Assembly (NCBI GenBank): GCA_036796975.1
Contig: DAIRBY010000011.1
Coordinates: 1 to 64,000, forward strand
Direction: 5' to 3'
Origin: UBA8190 sp003453695
GTDB taxonomy: Bacteria > Actinomycetota > Acidimicrobiia > Acidimicrobiales > UBA8190
DNA: 64,000 bases
Both the position numbers and the translations under genes were made by a program. Positions 34,308 through 42,920 of the stretch are shown here, piece by piece. Under the pieces are notes generated by a model. It did no database searches. It saw nothing but the letters and a program-made list of their open reading frames with translations, and was not told the DNA's origin. How positions within the stretch are numbered: position 1 is the first letter of the stretch; each line of letters starts with the position of its first letter.

Positions 34308-35951
34308 ATGCGCACGAAGCCCATGGTCCTGGTGTCGTTGCTCCTGGCCTCCTTCGCCATCAACCTGGACACGACCATCGTGAACGTGGCGCTGCCCACG
34401 CTGGTGCGCGAGCTGCACGCCACCACCACCCAGCTCCAGTGGGTGGTCGACGCCTACAACCTGGTGTTCGCCGCCTTGCTCCTCACCGCCGGGAGCCTGT
34501 CGGACCGCCTGGGCCGCAAGGGCATGCTGCTCGCCGGCCTGGCCGTGTTCGGGTTGTCGAGCCTGGCCGGAGCATTCACCACCTCTCCTTCGGCGCTCAT
34601 CGCGGCGCGCGCCGTGATGGGGCTCGGCGCCGCCATGATCTTCCCCGCCACCTTGTCGACCATCGCCAACGTGTTCACCGAACGGCGGGAACGTGCGCTG
34701 TCCATCGGGCTGTGGGGTGCGAGCGCCGGGGTGGCCGTCGCCGTGGGGCCCATCGTGGGGGGAGTGCTGCTCGAGCACTTCTCGTGGACGAGCATCTTCG
34801 TCTTCATGGCGCCGGTGGCCGCCGTGTCCGCCCTTCTCGTGGCCCTGAGCGTGCCGGGCTCGAAGGACCCGGCCGTGCCCCGCATCGACCTACCAGGCTT
34901 CGCCCTGTCCACCGCCGCCATGGCGGCGGTGGTGTTCACGGTCATCGAGGCACCGGAGGTGGGCTGGTCCAGCGGGCGCAGCCTCCTCGGGTTCGCCGCC
35001 GCCGGCGTGCTGTCCGCGCTGTTCGTCGGGTGGGAGCGCCGGGTGCCGACACCCATGCTCGACGTGGGCCTGTTCCGCAACATGCGCTTCACGGCCGCCA
35101 GCGGCTCGGTCACCGTCGCCTTCTTCACCCTGTTCGGCTTCATCTTCCTCATGACGCAGTACTTCCAGTTCATCCAGGGCTTCAGCCCGCTCTCCACCGG
35201 CGTGCACCTGCTGCCGGTGGCCATGTCGGTGGCGGTGAGTTCGGTCATCGGGACGCGCCTGGCGGTGCGGGCCGGCACGAAGGTCGTCGTGACCGTGGGC
35301 CTGCTCGCCATCGCCGCCTTCTACGTGTGGGTAGCGAGCGTGATCGGTGCCCACACCGGCTACGGGGTGATCGCCGCCCAGATGGTGCTGTACGGCGTCG
35401 GCATGGGCTTCACCTCGGCGCCGGCCACCGAGTCGATCATGGGGGCGGTGTCGATCCACCAAGCCGGCGTGGGATCGGCCGTGAACGACTCGACCCGCCT
35501 GCTCGGCGGCACCCTGGGCGTGGCCGTCATCGGCAGCGTGTACGCCTCGCTGTACGGCTCGAAGCTGAGCGCAGGGCTGCCCGCCCATCTCCCCTCGGCG
35601 CTGGCCAACGTCACCCATCAGTCGGTGGGCGCCGCCATCGTCGTGTCCGATCGCCTGTCAGCCGCCGGGTTGAGCCACGTCGGGGCGGCGGTGCACCAGG
35701 CCGCCTTCGCCGCCTTCCTGCACGGCATCAGCGTTGGTTGTCTGGTGGCCGGCGCTGTGGCGGTGGTGGGCGCCCTCATCGCCGCCGCCTTCCTCCCCGC
35801 CCAGCCCCCGTCGGTCGCCGCCCCCGATGCCGGCGAGGTACTCGAGCGGGCGCGCGGGCTCGCTCTCGAGACCGGTGCGGCTTCGCTCGACCCTGTGCCG
35901 GTGAGAGCGGTTGCAGGCGTCGAAGTCGCCGTGCCCGGTTCGCCGTCGTGA
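34308..35951 (+). CDS. MFS drug efflux transporter (DHA2/EmrB-like, 14 TM)
   Basis: The 547-residue protein has DHA2 landmarks: LASFAINLDTTIVNVALPTL in helix 1 (motif D1), WVVDAYNLVFAALLLTAGSL, SDRLGRKGMLLAGLAVF (motif A) and RAVMGLGAAMIFPATLSTIA, with about 14 predicted helices. It exports hydrophobic compounds by proton antiport. The ATG at 34308 is at or next to the predicted transcription start. The C-terminal 50 residues are soluble. Expression is probably controlled by the divergent HxlR regulator. Confidence 0.92.
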   Translation: MRTKPMVLVSLLLASFAINLDTTIVNVALPTLVRELHATTTQLQWVVDAYNLVFAALLLTAGSLSDRLGRKGMLLAGLAVFGLSSLAGAFTTSPSALIAARAVMGLGAAMIFPATLSTIANVFTERRERALSIGLWGASAGVAVAVGPIVGGVLLEHFSWTSIFVFMAPVAAVSALLVALSVPGSKDPAVPRIDLPGFALSTAAMAAVVFTVIEAPEVGWSSGRSLLGFAAAGVLSALFVGWERRVPTPMLDVGLFRNMRFTAASGSVTVAFFTLFGFIFLMTQYFQFIQGFSPLSTGVHLLPVAMSVAVSSVIGTRLAVRAGTKVVVTVGLLAIAAFYVWVASVIGAHTGYGVIAAQMVLYGVGMGFTSAPATESIMGAVSIHQAGVGSAVNDSTRLLGGTLGVAVIGSVYASLYGSKLSAGLPAHLPSALANVTHQSVGAAIVVSDRLSAAGLSHVGAAVHQAAFAAFLHGISVGCLVAGAVAVVGALIAAAFLPAQPPSVAAPDAGEVLERARGLALETGAASLDPVPVRAVAGVEVAVPGSPS

Positions 35952-36028
35952 GCGGAGGACGGCTGGGTCGCTGATCGGCGCCCTGCTTGGTGTCGTAACA
36001 GGCAGTCGTCGGTGGCTCTTCTGCGGAT

Positions 36029-38452
36029 TCAGCCGGTGCGCAGAACAGGACCAGGCTGCTTCTGGGTCGCGGCCATGGCCGGAACGGCGGCGAGGAGGTT
36101 GGCCGCCACCAGCACGGCGATCGCCAGCCCCAAGAGCACGCCCACCTGGATGGCCGGCACGGCCACGACGCCGAGGTTTGTGGCGAAAGCGTTCCAGGCG
36201 GCCTTACCGGCGGCGACGCCGAGCGGCACGCCCAGGATGACTCCCACGAGCGCCACCGTTGTGGCTTGCCAACATACGACGCCGGCGATCTGTCGTTTCA
36301 CGAAACCGATGGCCCTGAGCAACCCGATCTCCCTGCGCCGCCGGGCCACACTCACCACGAGCAGGTGCACGAGGGTGGCGGCCCCGAAAACGGCGAGCAC
36401 CAAATCGAGGATGAGCGGGAAGTTGATTGCTTGGCCGAAGTTCACGAGGGACGTCGGCAGCCCGGGCTTCCTCGCGCTCGCACTGCTGTAGGCGGCGAGA
36501 TAGTGACGGATGGCTGCCGCTCCCCGCGGTCCCGGCACCCCCGCCGCCAGCACGGCGGGAGAGATCTGACTGTCCAACGTGTTCATGCACCCGGCCCGGG
36601 TGGAGCCGGCTGGGCAAGCCAGGTCTGTGTAGGCCTGCAAGGACATGGCCGCACCGGATCCGAGGCCACCGGTGCCCACGTCGGCGGGGGCCGACACCCT
36701 CGACACCACCCGGAATGTCGCCGTCCTCGAGACGCCGTCGGGCCCGATGGCCGTCGCCCGGACCGTCGAGCCGATATGGGCGTGTACCTGGCGCATCGTG
36801 GACGCCCCCAAGGCGATGGTGTCGTCCGTCTGGGGAAACGGTCCGTCCGCCATCGACAGCAGCACCGCTCCCCGTTCAGGGTGCCCGGCCAGCAAGTCGA
36901 CGCTGGTGCCGTTGACGAGGATCTGCTGGCTGATGCCGATCGTGACGCGGCCGATCGCAGAGTTCCGCTCCAGGTCAGTGGCGATCGACTGGGCCTGTTG
37001 CAGTGCCCCCGGCCCGGGGGGCAGGCCGGTCAACTCGAACTGGAACGGCTCGCCGTACAACGTCGGGGTGGCGGTGAGATGGGAGAGGCTGGCGCCGAAG
37101 ACCGCCGTGGCGCACAGGGCAGTGACGCCCACCACCGTGCCCACGAGGGCCGTTCCCACCGGCACCGTGCTCCGCCCTGTGCCTCGCATGAGCGCTTGTC
37201 GGACCCCCAGCACGGCGCTGGCGGGCGCTCCCGCCTGGGCCAGGCCTGTGACCACCATGGACGGCCGGGCAGGCCCGAAGAGTTGGCGGCGGCGCAATTT
37301 CGCCACCCGGAGAGCCGGCCACGCGCCCAGGGCGGTGACGACGGCGGTGACGGCGAGCGCGCCGAGGCCGACCACGAGCCAGTCGACGCTGACGCCGTTG
37401 GTGGGTTCGGCCAGGCGCGGTTCGCCGACGGGTGTGAGGGGCGACAGGGCCACCACCACCACGCCCGTGCCGATGGCCGCTCCCACGCCCACCACGACCG
37501 TGCGGGCCACCCCGAGCCACGCCAGTTGACGGGGGACGACCCCGAGCGACGACAGGACGGGGAAGTCTTCGCTCTCCACGACGCTCTGTCGGGCCAACGC
37601 CTGACCGATCACCCCCAGACCGGCGATCCCCCCCAGCACCGCCAGCACCCACCATCCGACGGCCTGGGGGTGGATGGAGGTGTCGATCGACGAGACGGCG
37701 GCGTCCTGGTTGACCGTGTAGAGAACGCCCAGAGCCGAGGCGTCGGCCGAGAGCCGGGGGATGTCGGCGGCGCCGTGGCGCAAGCGGACGAAGTACGCAT
37801 CCCAGAGCAGCGCCCGGCCGGCAAGGGCGCGCGACAGCGAAGTGGTGCTCCACAGGTCATAGCTCGGGGTCGAGCCATAGGGGAACTCCGATTCGGCGGC
37901 TTCGATCCCGACGACGTGCAAGGTGCGTACTGGTCCATCGGGTGCACCGGTGTTGTCCAGGAACGCTTGGTCTTGTGCCGGGGAGAAGAAGCGGAAGGTG
38001 ATCCGAGTTCCGATGTGCACGCCGTAATCCGACTCGAAGTTGAACGACGCCAAGACCTCGTCCGGTGCCGACGTCCGTGGCCAGCGCCCCGCCACGAGCT
38101 TCACCGCCTGTTGGAGCGGGCCGGGAGACAGGGAGAAGATCGAACCGGACGAGGCCACGTTGCTGAGGTCGCGCCCGCAGCTGCACGACACCGGCCCACC
38201 CATGGGAGCCACGGCACGGACAGCTGAGGTCACGTAGGGAAGCTTCGCCAGGGCGGCGGGCCGGTCGCTGTAATCCTCGGCGTCATACCCGTGGGCGGCC
38301 ACGAAACGGGGGAAGGCACTCGCCGTGCGGCGTCCCGCCGCCACGGCGCCGGCCACGAAGCCCCCCACCAGGGCGACGAGCACGGCCAGGGCCAGCCATG
38401 AGCGCCATCGGCGCCGCATCTCGGCCCTGAAGACCAGTCCCACGGCCCCCAC
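36029..38452 (-). CDS. FtsX-like ABC transporter permease without adjacent ATPase
   Basis: The 807-residue protein has one N-terminal helix (WLALAVLVALVGGFVAGAVA), a large MacB-type periplasmic domain, and two FtsX-type helix bundles (about 265-375 and 660-795; ARRRREIGLLRAIGFVKRQI is the typical cytoplasmic loop). The duplicated layout matches lipoprotein/peptide-release or MacB-like exporters with an ATPase partner, but no ATPase gene is adjacent. The start GTG at 38452 follows GGGAGGTGA, an excellent ribosome site. Confidence 0.9.
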   Translation of the reverse strand: MGAVGLVFRAEMRRRWRSWLALAVLVALVGGFVAGAVAAGRRTASAFPRFVAAHGYDAEDYSDRPAALAKLPYVTSAVRAVAPMGGPVSCSCGRDLSNVASSGSIFSLSPGPLQQAVKLVAGRWPRTSAPDEVLASFNFESDYGVHIGTRITFRFFSPAQDQAFLDNTGAPDGPVRTLHVVGIEAAESEFPYGSTPSYDLWSTTSLSRALAGRALLWDAYFVRLRHGAADIPRLSADASALGVLYTVNQDAAVSSIDTSIHPQAVGWWVLAVLGGIAGLGVIGQALARQSVVESEDFPVLSSLGVVPRQLAWLGVARTVVVGVGAAIGTGVVVVALSPLTPVGEPRLAEPTNGVSVDWLVVGLGALAVTAVVTALGAWPALRVAKLRRRQLFGPARPSMVVTGLAQAGAPASAVLGVRQALMRGTGRSTVPVGTALVGTVVGVTALCATAVFGASLSHLTATPTLYGEPFQFELTGLPPGPGALQQAQSIATDLERNSAIGRVTIGISQQILVNGTSVDLLAGHPERGAVLLSMADGPFPQTDDTIALGASTMRQVHAHIGSTVRATAIGPDGVSRTATFRVVSRVSAPADVGTGGLGSGAAMSLQAYTDLACPAGSTRAGCMNTLDSQISPAVLAAGVPGPRGAAAIRHYLAAYSSASARKPGLPTSLVNFGQAINFPLILDLVLAVFGAATLVHLLVVSVARRRREIGLLRAIGFVKRQIAGVVCWQATTVALVGVILGVPLGVAAGKAAWNAFATNLGVVAVPAIQVGVLLGLAIAVLVAANLLAAVPAMAATQKQPGPVLRTG

Positions 38453-38599
38453 CGGTCACCTCCCGGGATCAGTCTGACCGAAAGGCGGCGTCGAACCTAG
38501 GGGGAAGGCCCCCGTACACGTCGTGGTGCCACCACCACCGGCGCGTTCCGTGGCGTGCCGGCGCTTCGGTCCCCGGCGCGGCGCCGCCACGCCGACCCC

Positions 38600-38605
38600 T
38601 AGCGT
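38600..38605 (+). promoter_or_regulatory. Predicted -10 box (TAGCGT), leaderless MFS gene
   Basis: TAGCGT, 7 nt, then ATG 38613. The same hexamer with 7-nt spacing precedes tadA. No -35 was identified in the GC-rich 160-bp divergent gap. Confidence 0.5.
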
Positions 38606-38612
38606 TGAGACC

Positions 38613-40091
38613 ATGGCGCGCCGCCACATCGACCAGAAGGTGGCGATCGCCGTCGTCTACGTGGCCTCTTTGTTCATGGCAATCATGGACACGACGATCG
38701 TGAACGTGGCGCTCCCGACCCTGGGACGCGACTTCCACGTCCGCTCCACCGCCGTCGACTCGGTGGTCATCGGCTTCCTCGTCAGTCTGGCCGTGTTCAT
38801 GCCCACCTCGAGCTGGCTGGGCGACCGCTTGGGGCCCCGGCGGGTGCTCCTCGGGTCGATCGTCGTCTTCGCCGGCGCCTCGGCGCTGTGCGGCCTGGCG
38901 ACCAACCTGGGCGAGCTCACCGTGTTCCGGGTGCTGCAGGGCGTGGGTGGCGGGCTCATGACGCCCGTGGGGATGACGATGTTGTGGCGAGCCTTCCCAC
39001 CCGCCGAGCGCATCCGCGCCTCCGCCGTGCTCGTCCTGCCCACGGCCCTGGCCCCGGCGCTCGGCCCCGTGCTGGGCGGGTTGTTCGTCACCGATGTCAG
39101 CTGGCGGTGGGTGTTCTACGTGAACGTCCCCATCGGGCTGCTGGCCTTCACCTTCGGGCTGCTGTTCCTCCGGGAGCAGGAGCGCCAGGACGCCGGGTCG
39201 TTCGACGTGGCCGGCTTCGTGCTGTCGGGGGCCGGGCTCGGCATCCTCATGTACGGGCTGTCGGAAGGACCGGTGAAGGGGTGGCACTCGCCCGACGTCA
39301 TCGTGACCGTGGTCGCCGGTGCCGTCATGCTGTCGGTGCTCGTCGTGGTCGAGCTGCGAAAGGTCCAGCCCCTCATCGCCCTGCGGCTGTTGGCCGACCG
39401 GCTCTTCCGCTCGACCAACGCCGTGATGTTCCTGGGGGCGGCGGCCTTTCTCGGCGTGCTCTACCTGGTGGCGCTCTTCTACCAGTTCGGCCTGGGCCTG
39501 ACCGCGCTGCAGTCGGGGCTGAGCACGTTCCCCGAAGCCCTCGGGGTCATGGGCGGGGCCCAGGTGGTGACGCGCATCTTGTACCCGAGTCTCGGTCCCC
39601 GGCGCATCATGATCGGGGGGCTGATCGGCATCGCCGCCGGCATGGCGGCCATGGCCCTCGTCGGGGACCACACCAACCTGTGGGTGCCCCGGTTGCTGCT
39701 CTTCGAGATGGGGGTGTCGATGGCCGGTGTGTTCATGCCGACCCAAGCCGCCGCCTTCGCCACCATCAGCGCCGCCGAGATGGGCAGGGCGTCCACCCTC
39801 TTCAACGTGCAGCGCCAGGTGGGCGGGGCCGTCGGAGTCGCCGTGCTCACCACGGTGCTCTCGGCGGTGGAGGTCACCGCCGCCACCGTGGGCCATCCGT
39901 CGCCGCACCTGAACGGCTTTCACGCCGCCTTCCTGGGGGCGGCGGGGTTCGCGCTCCTCGCCATCATCCCCGCTGCCATGGTGAACGACGAGGACGCGGC
40001 GAGCACGATCGTGCGGCGCGCCCGCCGCCGCCGACCCGTGTCGGCCCCGGCTGCTCCCAGCGACGTGGCCCCGGCCGAGGTGCCGGCCTGA
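38613..40091 (+). CDS. MFS drug efflux transporter (DHA2/EmrB-like)
   Basis: The 492-residue protein has FMAIMDTTIVNVALPTLGRD in helix 1, VIGFLVSLAVFMPTSSWLGD, RLGPRRVLLGSIVVFAGASA (motif A) and RVLQGVGGGLMTPVGMTML, with about 14 helices. It resembles the other DHA2 pump at 34308 but is clearly divergent. The C-terminus is basic (VRRARRRRPVS) and Ala/Pro-rich. ATG at 38613 is 7 nt from the -10 box. Neighbouring sulfotransferase starts 64 nt downstream and may be cotranscribed. Confidence 0.92.
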   Translation: MARRHIDQKVAIAVVYVASLFMAIMDTTIVNVALPTLGRDFHVRSTAVDSVVIGFLVSLAVFMPTSSWLGDRLGPRRVLLGSIVVFAGASALCGLATNLGELTVFRVLQGVGGGLMTPVGMTMLWRAFPPAERIRASAVLVLPTALAPALGPVLGGLFVTDVSWRWVFYVNVPIGLLAFTFGLLFLREQERQDAGSFDVAGFVLSGAGLGILMYGLSEGPVKGWHSPDVIVTVVAGAVMLSVLVVVELRKVQPLIALRLLADRLFRSTNAVMFLGAAAFLGVLYLVALFYQFGLGLTALQSGLSTFPEALGVMGGAQVVTRILYPSLGPRRIMIGGLIGIAAGMAAMALVGDHTNLWVPRLLLFEMGVSMAGVFMPTQAAAFATISAAEMGRASTLFNVQRQVGGAVGVAVLTTVLSAVEVTAATVGHPSPHLNGFHAAFLGAAGFALLAIIPAAMVNDEDAASTIVRRARRRRPVSAPAAPSDVAPAEVPA

Positions 40092-40155
40092 AGGTCGCCC
40101 CGGTGCGTGGAGGGTGCCGGGTAGCTTGGCCGGCGGGCGAAGAGGAGGAGGCGTC

Positions 40156-40827
40156 ATGACCCTGCAAGTCGTCGGTGCCGGCGCGGGACGGACCGGGACC
40201 ATGTCGCTCAAGGCGGGCCTCGAGCTGCTCCTCGGCCGCCCCTGCTACCACATGCTCGAGGTGTTCTCCCATCCCGAGCACGTGTCCATGTGGCGCGCCG
40301 CCGCCGAAGGCGACAAGGTCGACTGGCCCACCATGTTGCAGGACTACGGCGCAACCTCGGACTTTCCGGCCTGTCTGTTCTGGTCGGAGATCCTCGAGGC
40401 CAACCCGGACGCCGTCGTCGTGCTGTCCACCCGAAGAGACGCAGAGACGTGGTGGGAGAGCGCCAGCCAGACCATCTTCGCCATCGACGGTTCGCAGCTC
40501 CCGCCCGAGATGACCGAATGGTTCGACATGTGGCGGGCGGTGTCGACGGCGCGGTTCACGCCGAACTGGTCCGACAGGGACGCCGCCATCGCCGCCTACG
40601 AGCGTCACAATGCCGAGGTGCGGGCCTCGGCACCGCCCGATCGCCTCGTCGAATGGCAACCCGCCGACGGATGGCAGCCGCTGTGCGACGCCCTCGGGGT
40701 CGTGACGCCCTCCGAACCCTTCCCCCATTTGAACAAGCGAGAGGACTTTCCCGGCGCATCACCCGACACCACGCTGGCCGACGTCATCGACCATTTCAGT
40801 CAGGACGCACCGGGTCCTCCGAGCTGA
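40156..40827 (+). CDS. Sulfotransferase-family P-loop protein
   Basis: The 223-residue protein opens with VVGAGAGRTGTMSLKAGLEL, the 5'-phosphosulfate-binding loop of the sulfotransferase family. It continues with RPCYHMLEVFSHPEHVSMWR, FPACLFWSEILEANPDAVVV, LSTRRDAETWWESASQTIF (3'-phosphate-binding Arg/Ser region) and DGWQPLCDALGV. Similar proteins in bacteria and eukaryotes have no assigned acceptor. ATG at 40156 follows GAGGAGGAG. PAPS-dependent sulfation of a small molecule is inferred from family. Confidence 0.85.
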   Translation: MTLQVVGAGAGRTGTMSLKAGLELLLGRPCYHMLEVFSHPEHVSMWRAAAEGDKVDWPTMLQDYGATSDFPACLFWSEILEANPDAVVVLSTRRDAETWWESASQTIFAIDGSQLPPEMTEWFDMWRAVSTARFTPNWSDRDAAIAAYERHNAEVRASAPPDRLVEWQPADGWQPLCDALGVVTPSEPFPHLNKREDFPGASPDTTLADVIDHFSQDAPGPPS

Positions 40828-40860
40828 CCCGGACGCGGCCGGGCGCCGGGACGGCGGAGG

Positions 40861-42045
40861 TCAGCCGGGAGGCTTGGGGGCGGGAGGGATGGGGACGGGC
40901 GGGGTGCCGGGCGGCGGGGACGTGGTGGGCGGGGTGGTGAGGGCGGTCACGCACCCGTGCAGGGCGGCGACCGAGGCGGCGGCGTCGTTGCTGCCGGCCG
41001 ACACCGTCTGGGCTTGGGGCAGGCCCGGACAGCCACCCGCTCCCACGATGCCGGCGATGTCGTTGCCGATGTGGGCGAGGTCGGTTGCCTCGGTGTTCTG
41101 GGTGTCACCGAGGGCCGACGTGGTCTGGGCCACGGCATTGGCGACGTCGCCTCGGTGCGCCACCGCCTGGCCGAGCGTCGCCTGGGCCTGGGCGAACACC
41201 GTCACCTGGTCCGAGGTGTCGAGCTGCTCGTAGAACTTCGTCAACTGGTCGGTCTGTGTCTCTGCTTCGAACTGCGTCAGGTTGGCGACCCGGTCGAGGC
41301 TGCTGTTGGAGGTGTAGTCGTAGATGGCCAGCTCCCGCAGCTTGGCCTGGGCGGCGTCGGCCGTCCGCTGGTCGGCGATGACCGTGTTCTCGGCGTCCAC
41401 GAGCTCTTGGCGCTGGGACGCCAGGGTGGCCGAGAGGCTCGTCGCCTGGGCGACGGCCTGGGCGTAGGCCGTGACGTCGTTGTTCGAGGTGGCGATCATG
41501 GTCATGGCCGGGCTCTGGGCCGGGGCCTGGACGTTGGCGGCGATGAGCAGGGCGTAGCAGGGGACGCCGTTGTCGGGTGCGCACCACGGGGTGGTGTCGA
41601 CGATGCTCAAGAAGGCGGACGGCGAGGGTATGTTCCCGGCCACCAGCCACGCATGGATGTTGGCCATGTTGGGCTGGAGGATGGTGGCGGCTGTGGCCGA
41701 GCAACCGGCCGGCCAGTTGGCGAAGGCGGGGAAGCCGTTCGGCATGGGGGTGGAGGGCAGCTGTGCGCCGGTGGTGTCGGTGAAGCGCTTGGTGTTGTAC
41801 GGGTTGTAACTGTTGGCGTTGTCGGTGGATCCTCCCTCGGCGACCTGCCACAGGTCGAGGGCCGCCACGTTGGCTTGGGTGACGGGGGCGCCCACGGACT
41901 GCAGCACGCAGATCTCCCACGCTGCGGGAAGCGGGACCCCGACTTGGGGAGTGAAGGTCGTCGCTGCGGACGGAACGACGCCCGCCAGCGACCCGAGTAT
42001 GCCGATGACGAGAACGGCCCCCAGCCGCCGGCCGGACGAGCTCAT
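40861..42045 (-). CDS. Secreted coiled-coil protein of unknown function
   Basis: The 394-residue precursor has a signal peptide (LGAVLVIGILGSLAGVVPSA), an N-terminal ectodomain (about 35-185) rich in Asn, Trp and Cys (WEICVLQSVGAP, NPYNTKRFTDTTGAQLP, TTPWCAPDNGVPCYALLIAA), a central coiled coil (about 195-330: SLSATLASQRQELVDAEN, TADAAQAKLRELAIYDYTSN) and a Pro-rich C-terminus. The coiled coil resembles the N-terminal helices of secreted NlpC/P60-type hydrolases, but no catalytic domain follows. ATG at 42045 overlaps the upstream gene stop (ATGA). I do not recognise a family. Confidence 0.75.
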   Translation of the reverse strand: MSSSGRRLGAVLVIGILGSLAGVVPSAATTFTPQVGVPLPAAWEICVLQSVGAPVTQANVAALDLWQVAEGGSTDNANSYNPYNTKRFTDTTGAQLPSTPMPNGFPAFANWPAGCSATAATILQPNMANIHAWLVAGNIPSPSAFLSIVDTTPWCAPDNGVPCYALLIAANVQAPAQSPAMTMIATSNNDVTAYAQAVAQATSLSATLASQRQELVDAENTVIADQRTADAAQAKLRELAIYDYTSNSSLDRVANLTQFEAETQTDQLTKFYEQLDTSDQVTVFAQAQATLGQAVAHRGDVANAVAQTTSALGDTQNTEATDLAHIGNDIAGIVGAGGCPGLPQAQTVSAGSNDAAASVAALHGCVTALTTPPTTSPPPGTPPVPIPPAPKPPG

Positions 42046-42410
42046 CGCCGGCGGGTTGCCCGGGCTTCTTCTCTGGAGGCGTCCCCCTCGAGGCGCTCGA
42101 GACGAGCGGGAAGCCCACGGGGCGGCAGTTGGGCGATCACCGCCAGGGTGTCACTGCCGCTCTCCAAGGTGTCGGCGGGAGCGCGGTCTCGGTGGCGGTG
42201 CAGCCGGGAGGACAGGCGCTTCAAGGGACCGGGGACGGGCTCCTCCCATCCCGTGGCGTCCTTGTGCTCCTGCGCGACTTCTTGCGACACGTTCAGCCAG
42301 TGCACGAAGCGCTCCTCCTCTGCGGCCTCTTCGCGGACTGCGGCTTCGAGCTCGTCGCCGGCGCGCGCCACGGCGGCATGGACATGGTGAAGGTAAGGCT
42401 TGGCTGGCAT
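42042..42410 (-). CDS. Small charged protein of unknown function (122 residues)
   Basis: ATG at 42410 has an ideal AAGGAGGA ribosome site, so this is a real gene. The N-terminal half is an acidic helix (LHHVHAAVARAGDELEAAVR, EEAAEEERFVHWLNVSQEVA). The C-terminal half is basic and Arg-rich, ending in RATRRR. No signal or membrane segment. It is coupled by ATGA to the secreted coiled-coil protein. A DosR-like site lies about 130 bp upstream. Confidence 0.75.
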   Translation of the reverse strand: MPAKPYLHHVHAAVARAGDELEAAVREEAAEEERFVHWLNVSQEVAQEHKDATGWEEPVPGPLKRLSSRLHRHRDRAPADTLESGSDTLAVIAQLPPRGLPARLERLEGDASREEARATRRR

Positions 42411-42538
42411 GAAACTGTCCTCCTTCGAACGGAAGTTGAGGAGGTCATCTCTTTTCACGACGGGCTCCCGCACCCCGCACGCCCGGGGTACCCGCGGATG
42501 ACGACGCAACGCTAACGCTGGGGCGCGCCCGGAACCCC

Positions 42539-42553
42539 TAGGCCGAAAGTCCC
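42539..42553 (-). promoter_or_regulatory. DosR/DevR-like site (GGGACTTTCGGCCTA on minus strand)
   Basis: Read on the minus strand the site closely matches the mycobacterial DosR motif (GGGACTTNNGGCCCT form). It is oriented toward the 42410 operon, about 130 bp upstream of its start. Together with the symmetrical site at 4324 it suggests a DosR-type regulon in this organism. Confidence 0.45.
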
Positions 42554-42582
42554 TTTCCGTTTCATGGAGCCCCGCAATGGTA

Positions 42583-42619
42583 GTGGCGCCCATCTCCGCC
42601 TTCGCGGCATGGGCGCCAC
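42583..42619. repeat. Perfect 11-bp inverted repeat (GTGGCGCCCAT / ATGGGCGCCAC)
   Basis: Arms 42583-42593 and 42609-42619 flank a 15-nt loop. As DNA it could bind a dimeric regulator; as RNA it makes a very stable hairpin. It lies between the DosR-like site and the PHO-box-like repeats. Confidence 0.7.
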
Positions 42620-42730
42620 CTCGTCGCCATCGGCGGCGCAGGCCCATACCTTGAGTGGTATCGCCCCAACAGCTGATCCCCGGGGTGCGACGTGCCGGCA
42701 CGTTCGTGCCCGGCACGAGTCGGTGCCGCC

Positions 42731-42798
42731 GTTACCCGGCCGTCACCGGCCTGGGTTACCCGGCCGTCACCGGCCTGTCACCGGGACGTTCCACGGTT
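42731..42798 (+). promoter_or_regulatory. PHO-box-like 11-nt direct repeats upstream of the phosphoesterase
   Basis: The units read GTTACCCGGCC, GTCACCGGCCT, (GG), GTTACCCGGCC, GTCACCGGCCT, GTCACCGGGAC and GTTCCACGGTT, with GTTACC/GTCACC cores in 11-nt steps. The Streptomyces PhoP box consists of 11-nt direct repeat units with core GTTCACC. The downstream gene encodes an exported phosphoesterase, a typical Pho-regulon product. A 23-bp exact duplication (42731-42753 and 42755-42777) builds the array. Confidence 0.5.
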
Positions 42799-42920
42799 AA
42801 CCGGGCGGTAACCGGCGCGGCGCCGGCGCCGGCGCGCGCTTGGCTGTGGCGACGGAGGCGTTGCTACCGTCGCGGCCGGCGGGCGCCCGGGAACGGCACC
42901 CCGAGGCACAGGAGGCGGAT

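Larger units (their letters stand above)
42411..42920. promoter_or_regulatory. 510-bp divergent intergenic region with several repeat elements
   Basis: This is the longest gene-free stretch in the window. From left to right it holds a DosR-like site (42539-42553), an 11-bp perfect inverted repeat (42583-42619), a short ATACC/GGTAT inverted repeat (42646-42661), and 11-nt direct repeats like a PHO box (42731-42798) followed by GGTTAACCGG and GGTAACCGG. The last 120 bp before GTG 42921 are GC-rich and show only the AGGAGG ribosome site. I see no coding sequence. Confidence 0.7.

Noticed and set aside
42840..42920. TTG at 42840 as start of the phosphoesterase
   Set aside because: GTG at 42921 has AGGAGG and puts the twin-arginine signal at the N-terminus.
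42799..42920. Riboswitch before the phosphoesterase
   Set aside because: No conserved riboswitch core was recognised; the region is simply GC-rich with a ribosome site.
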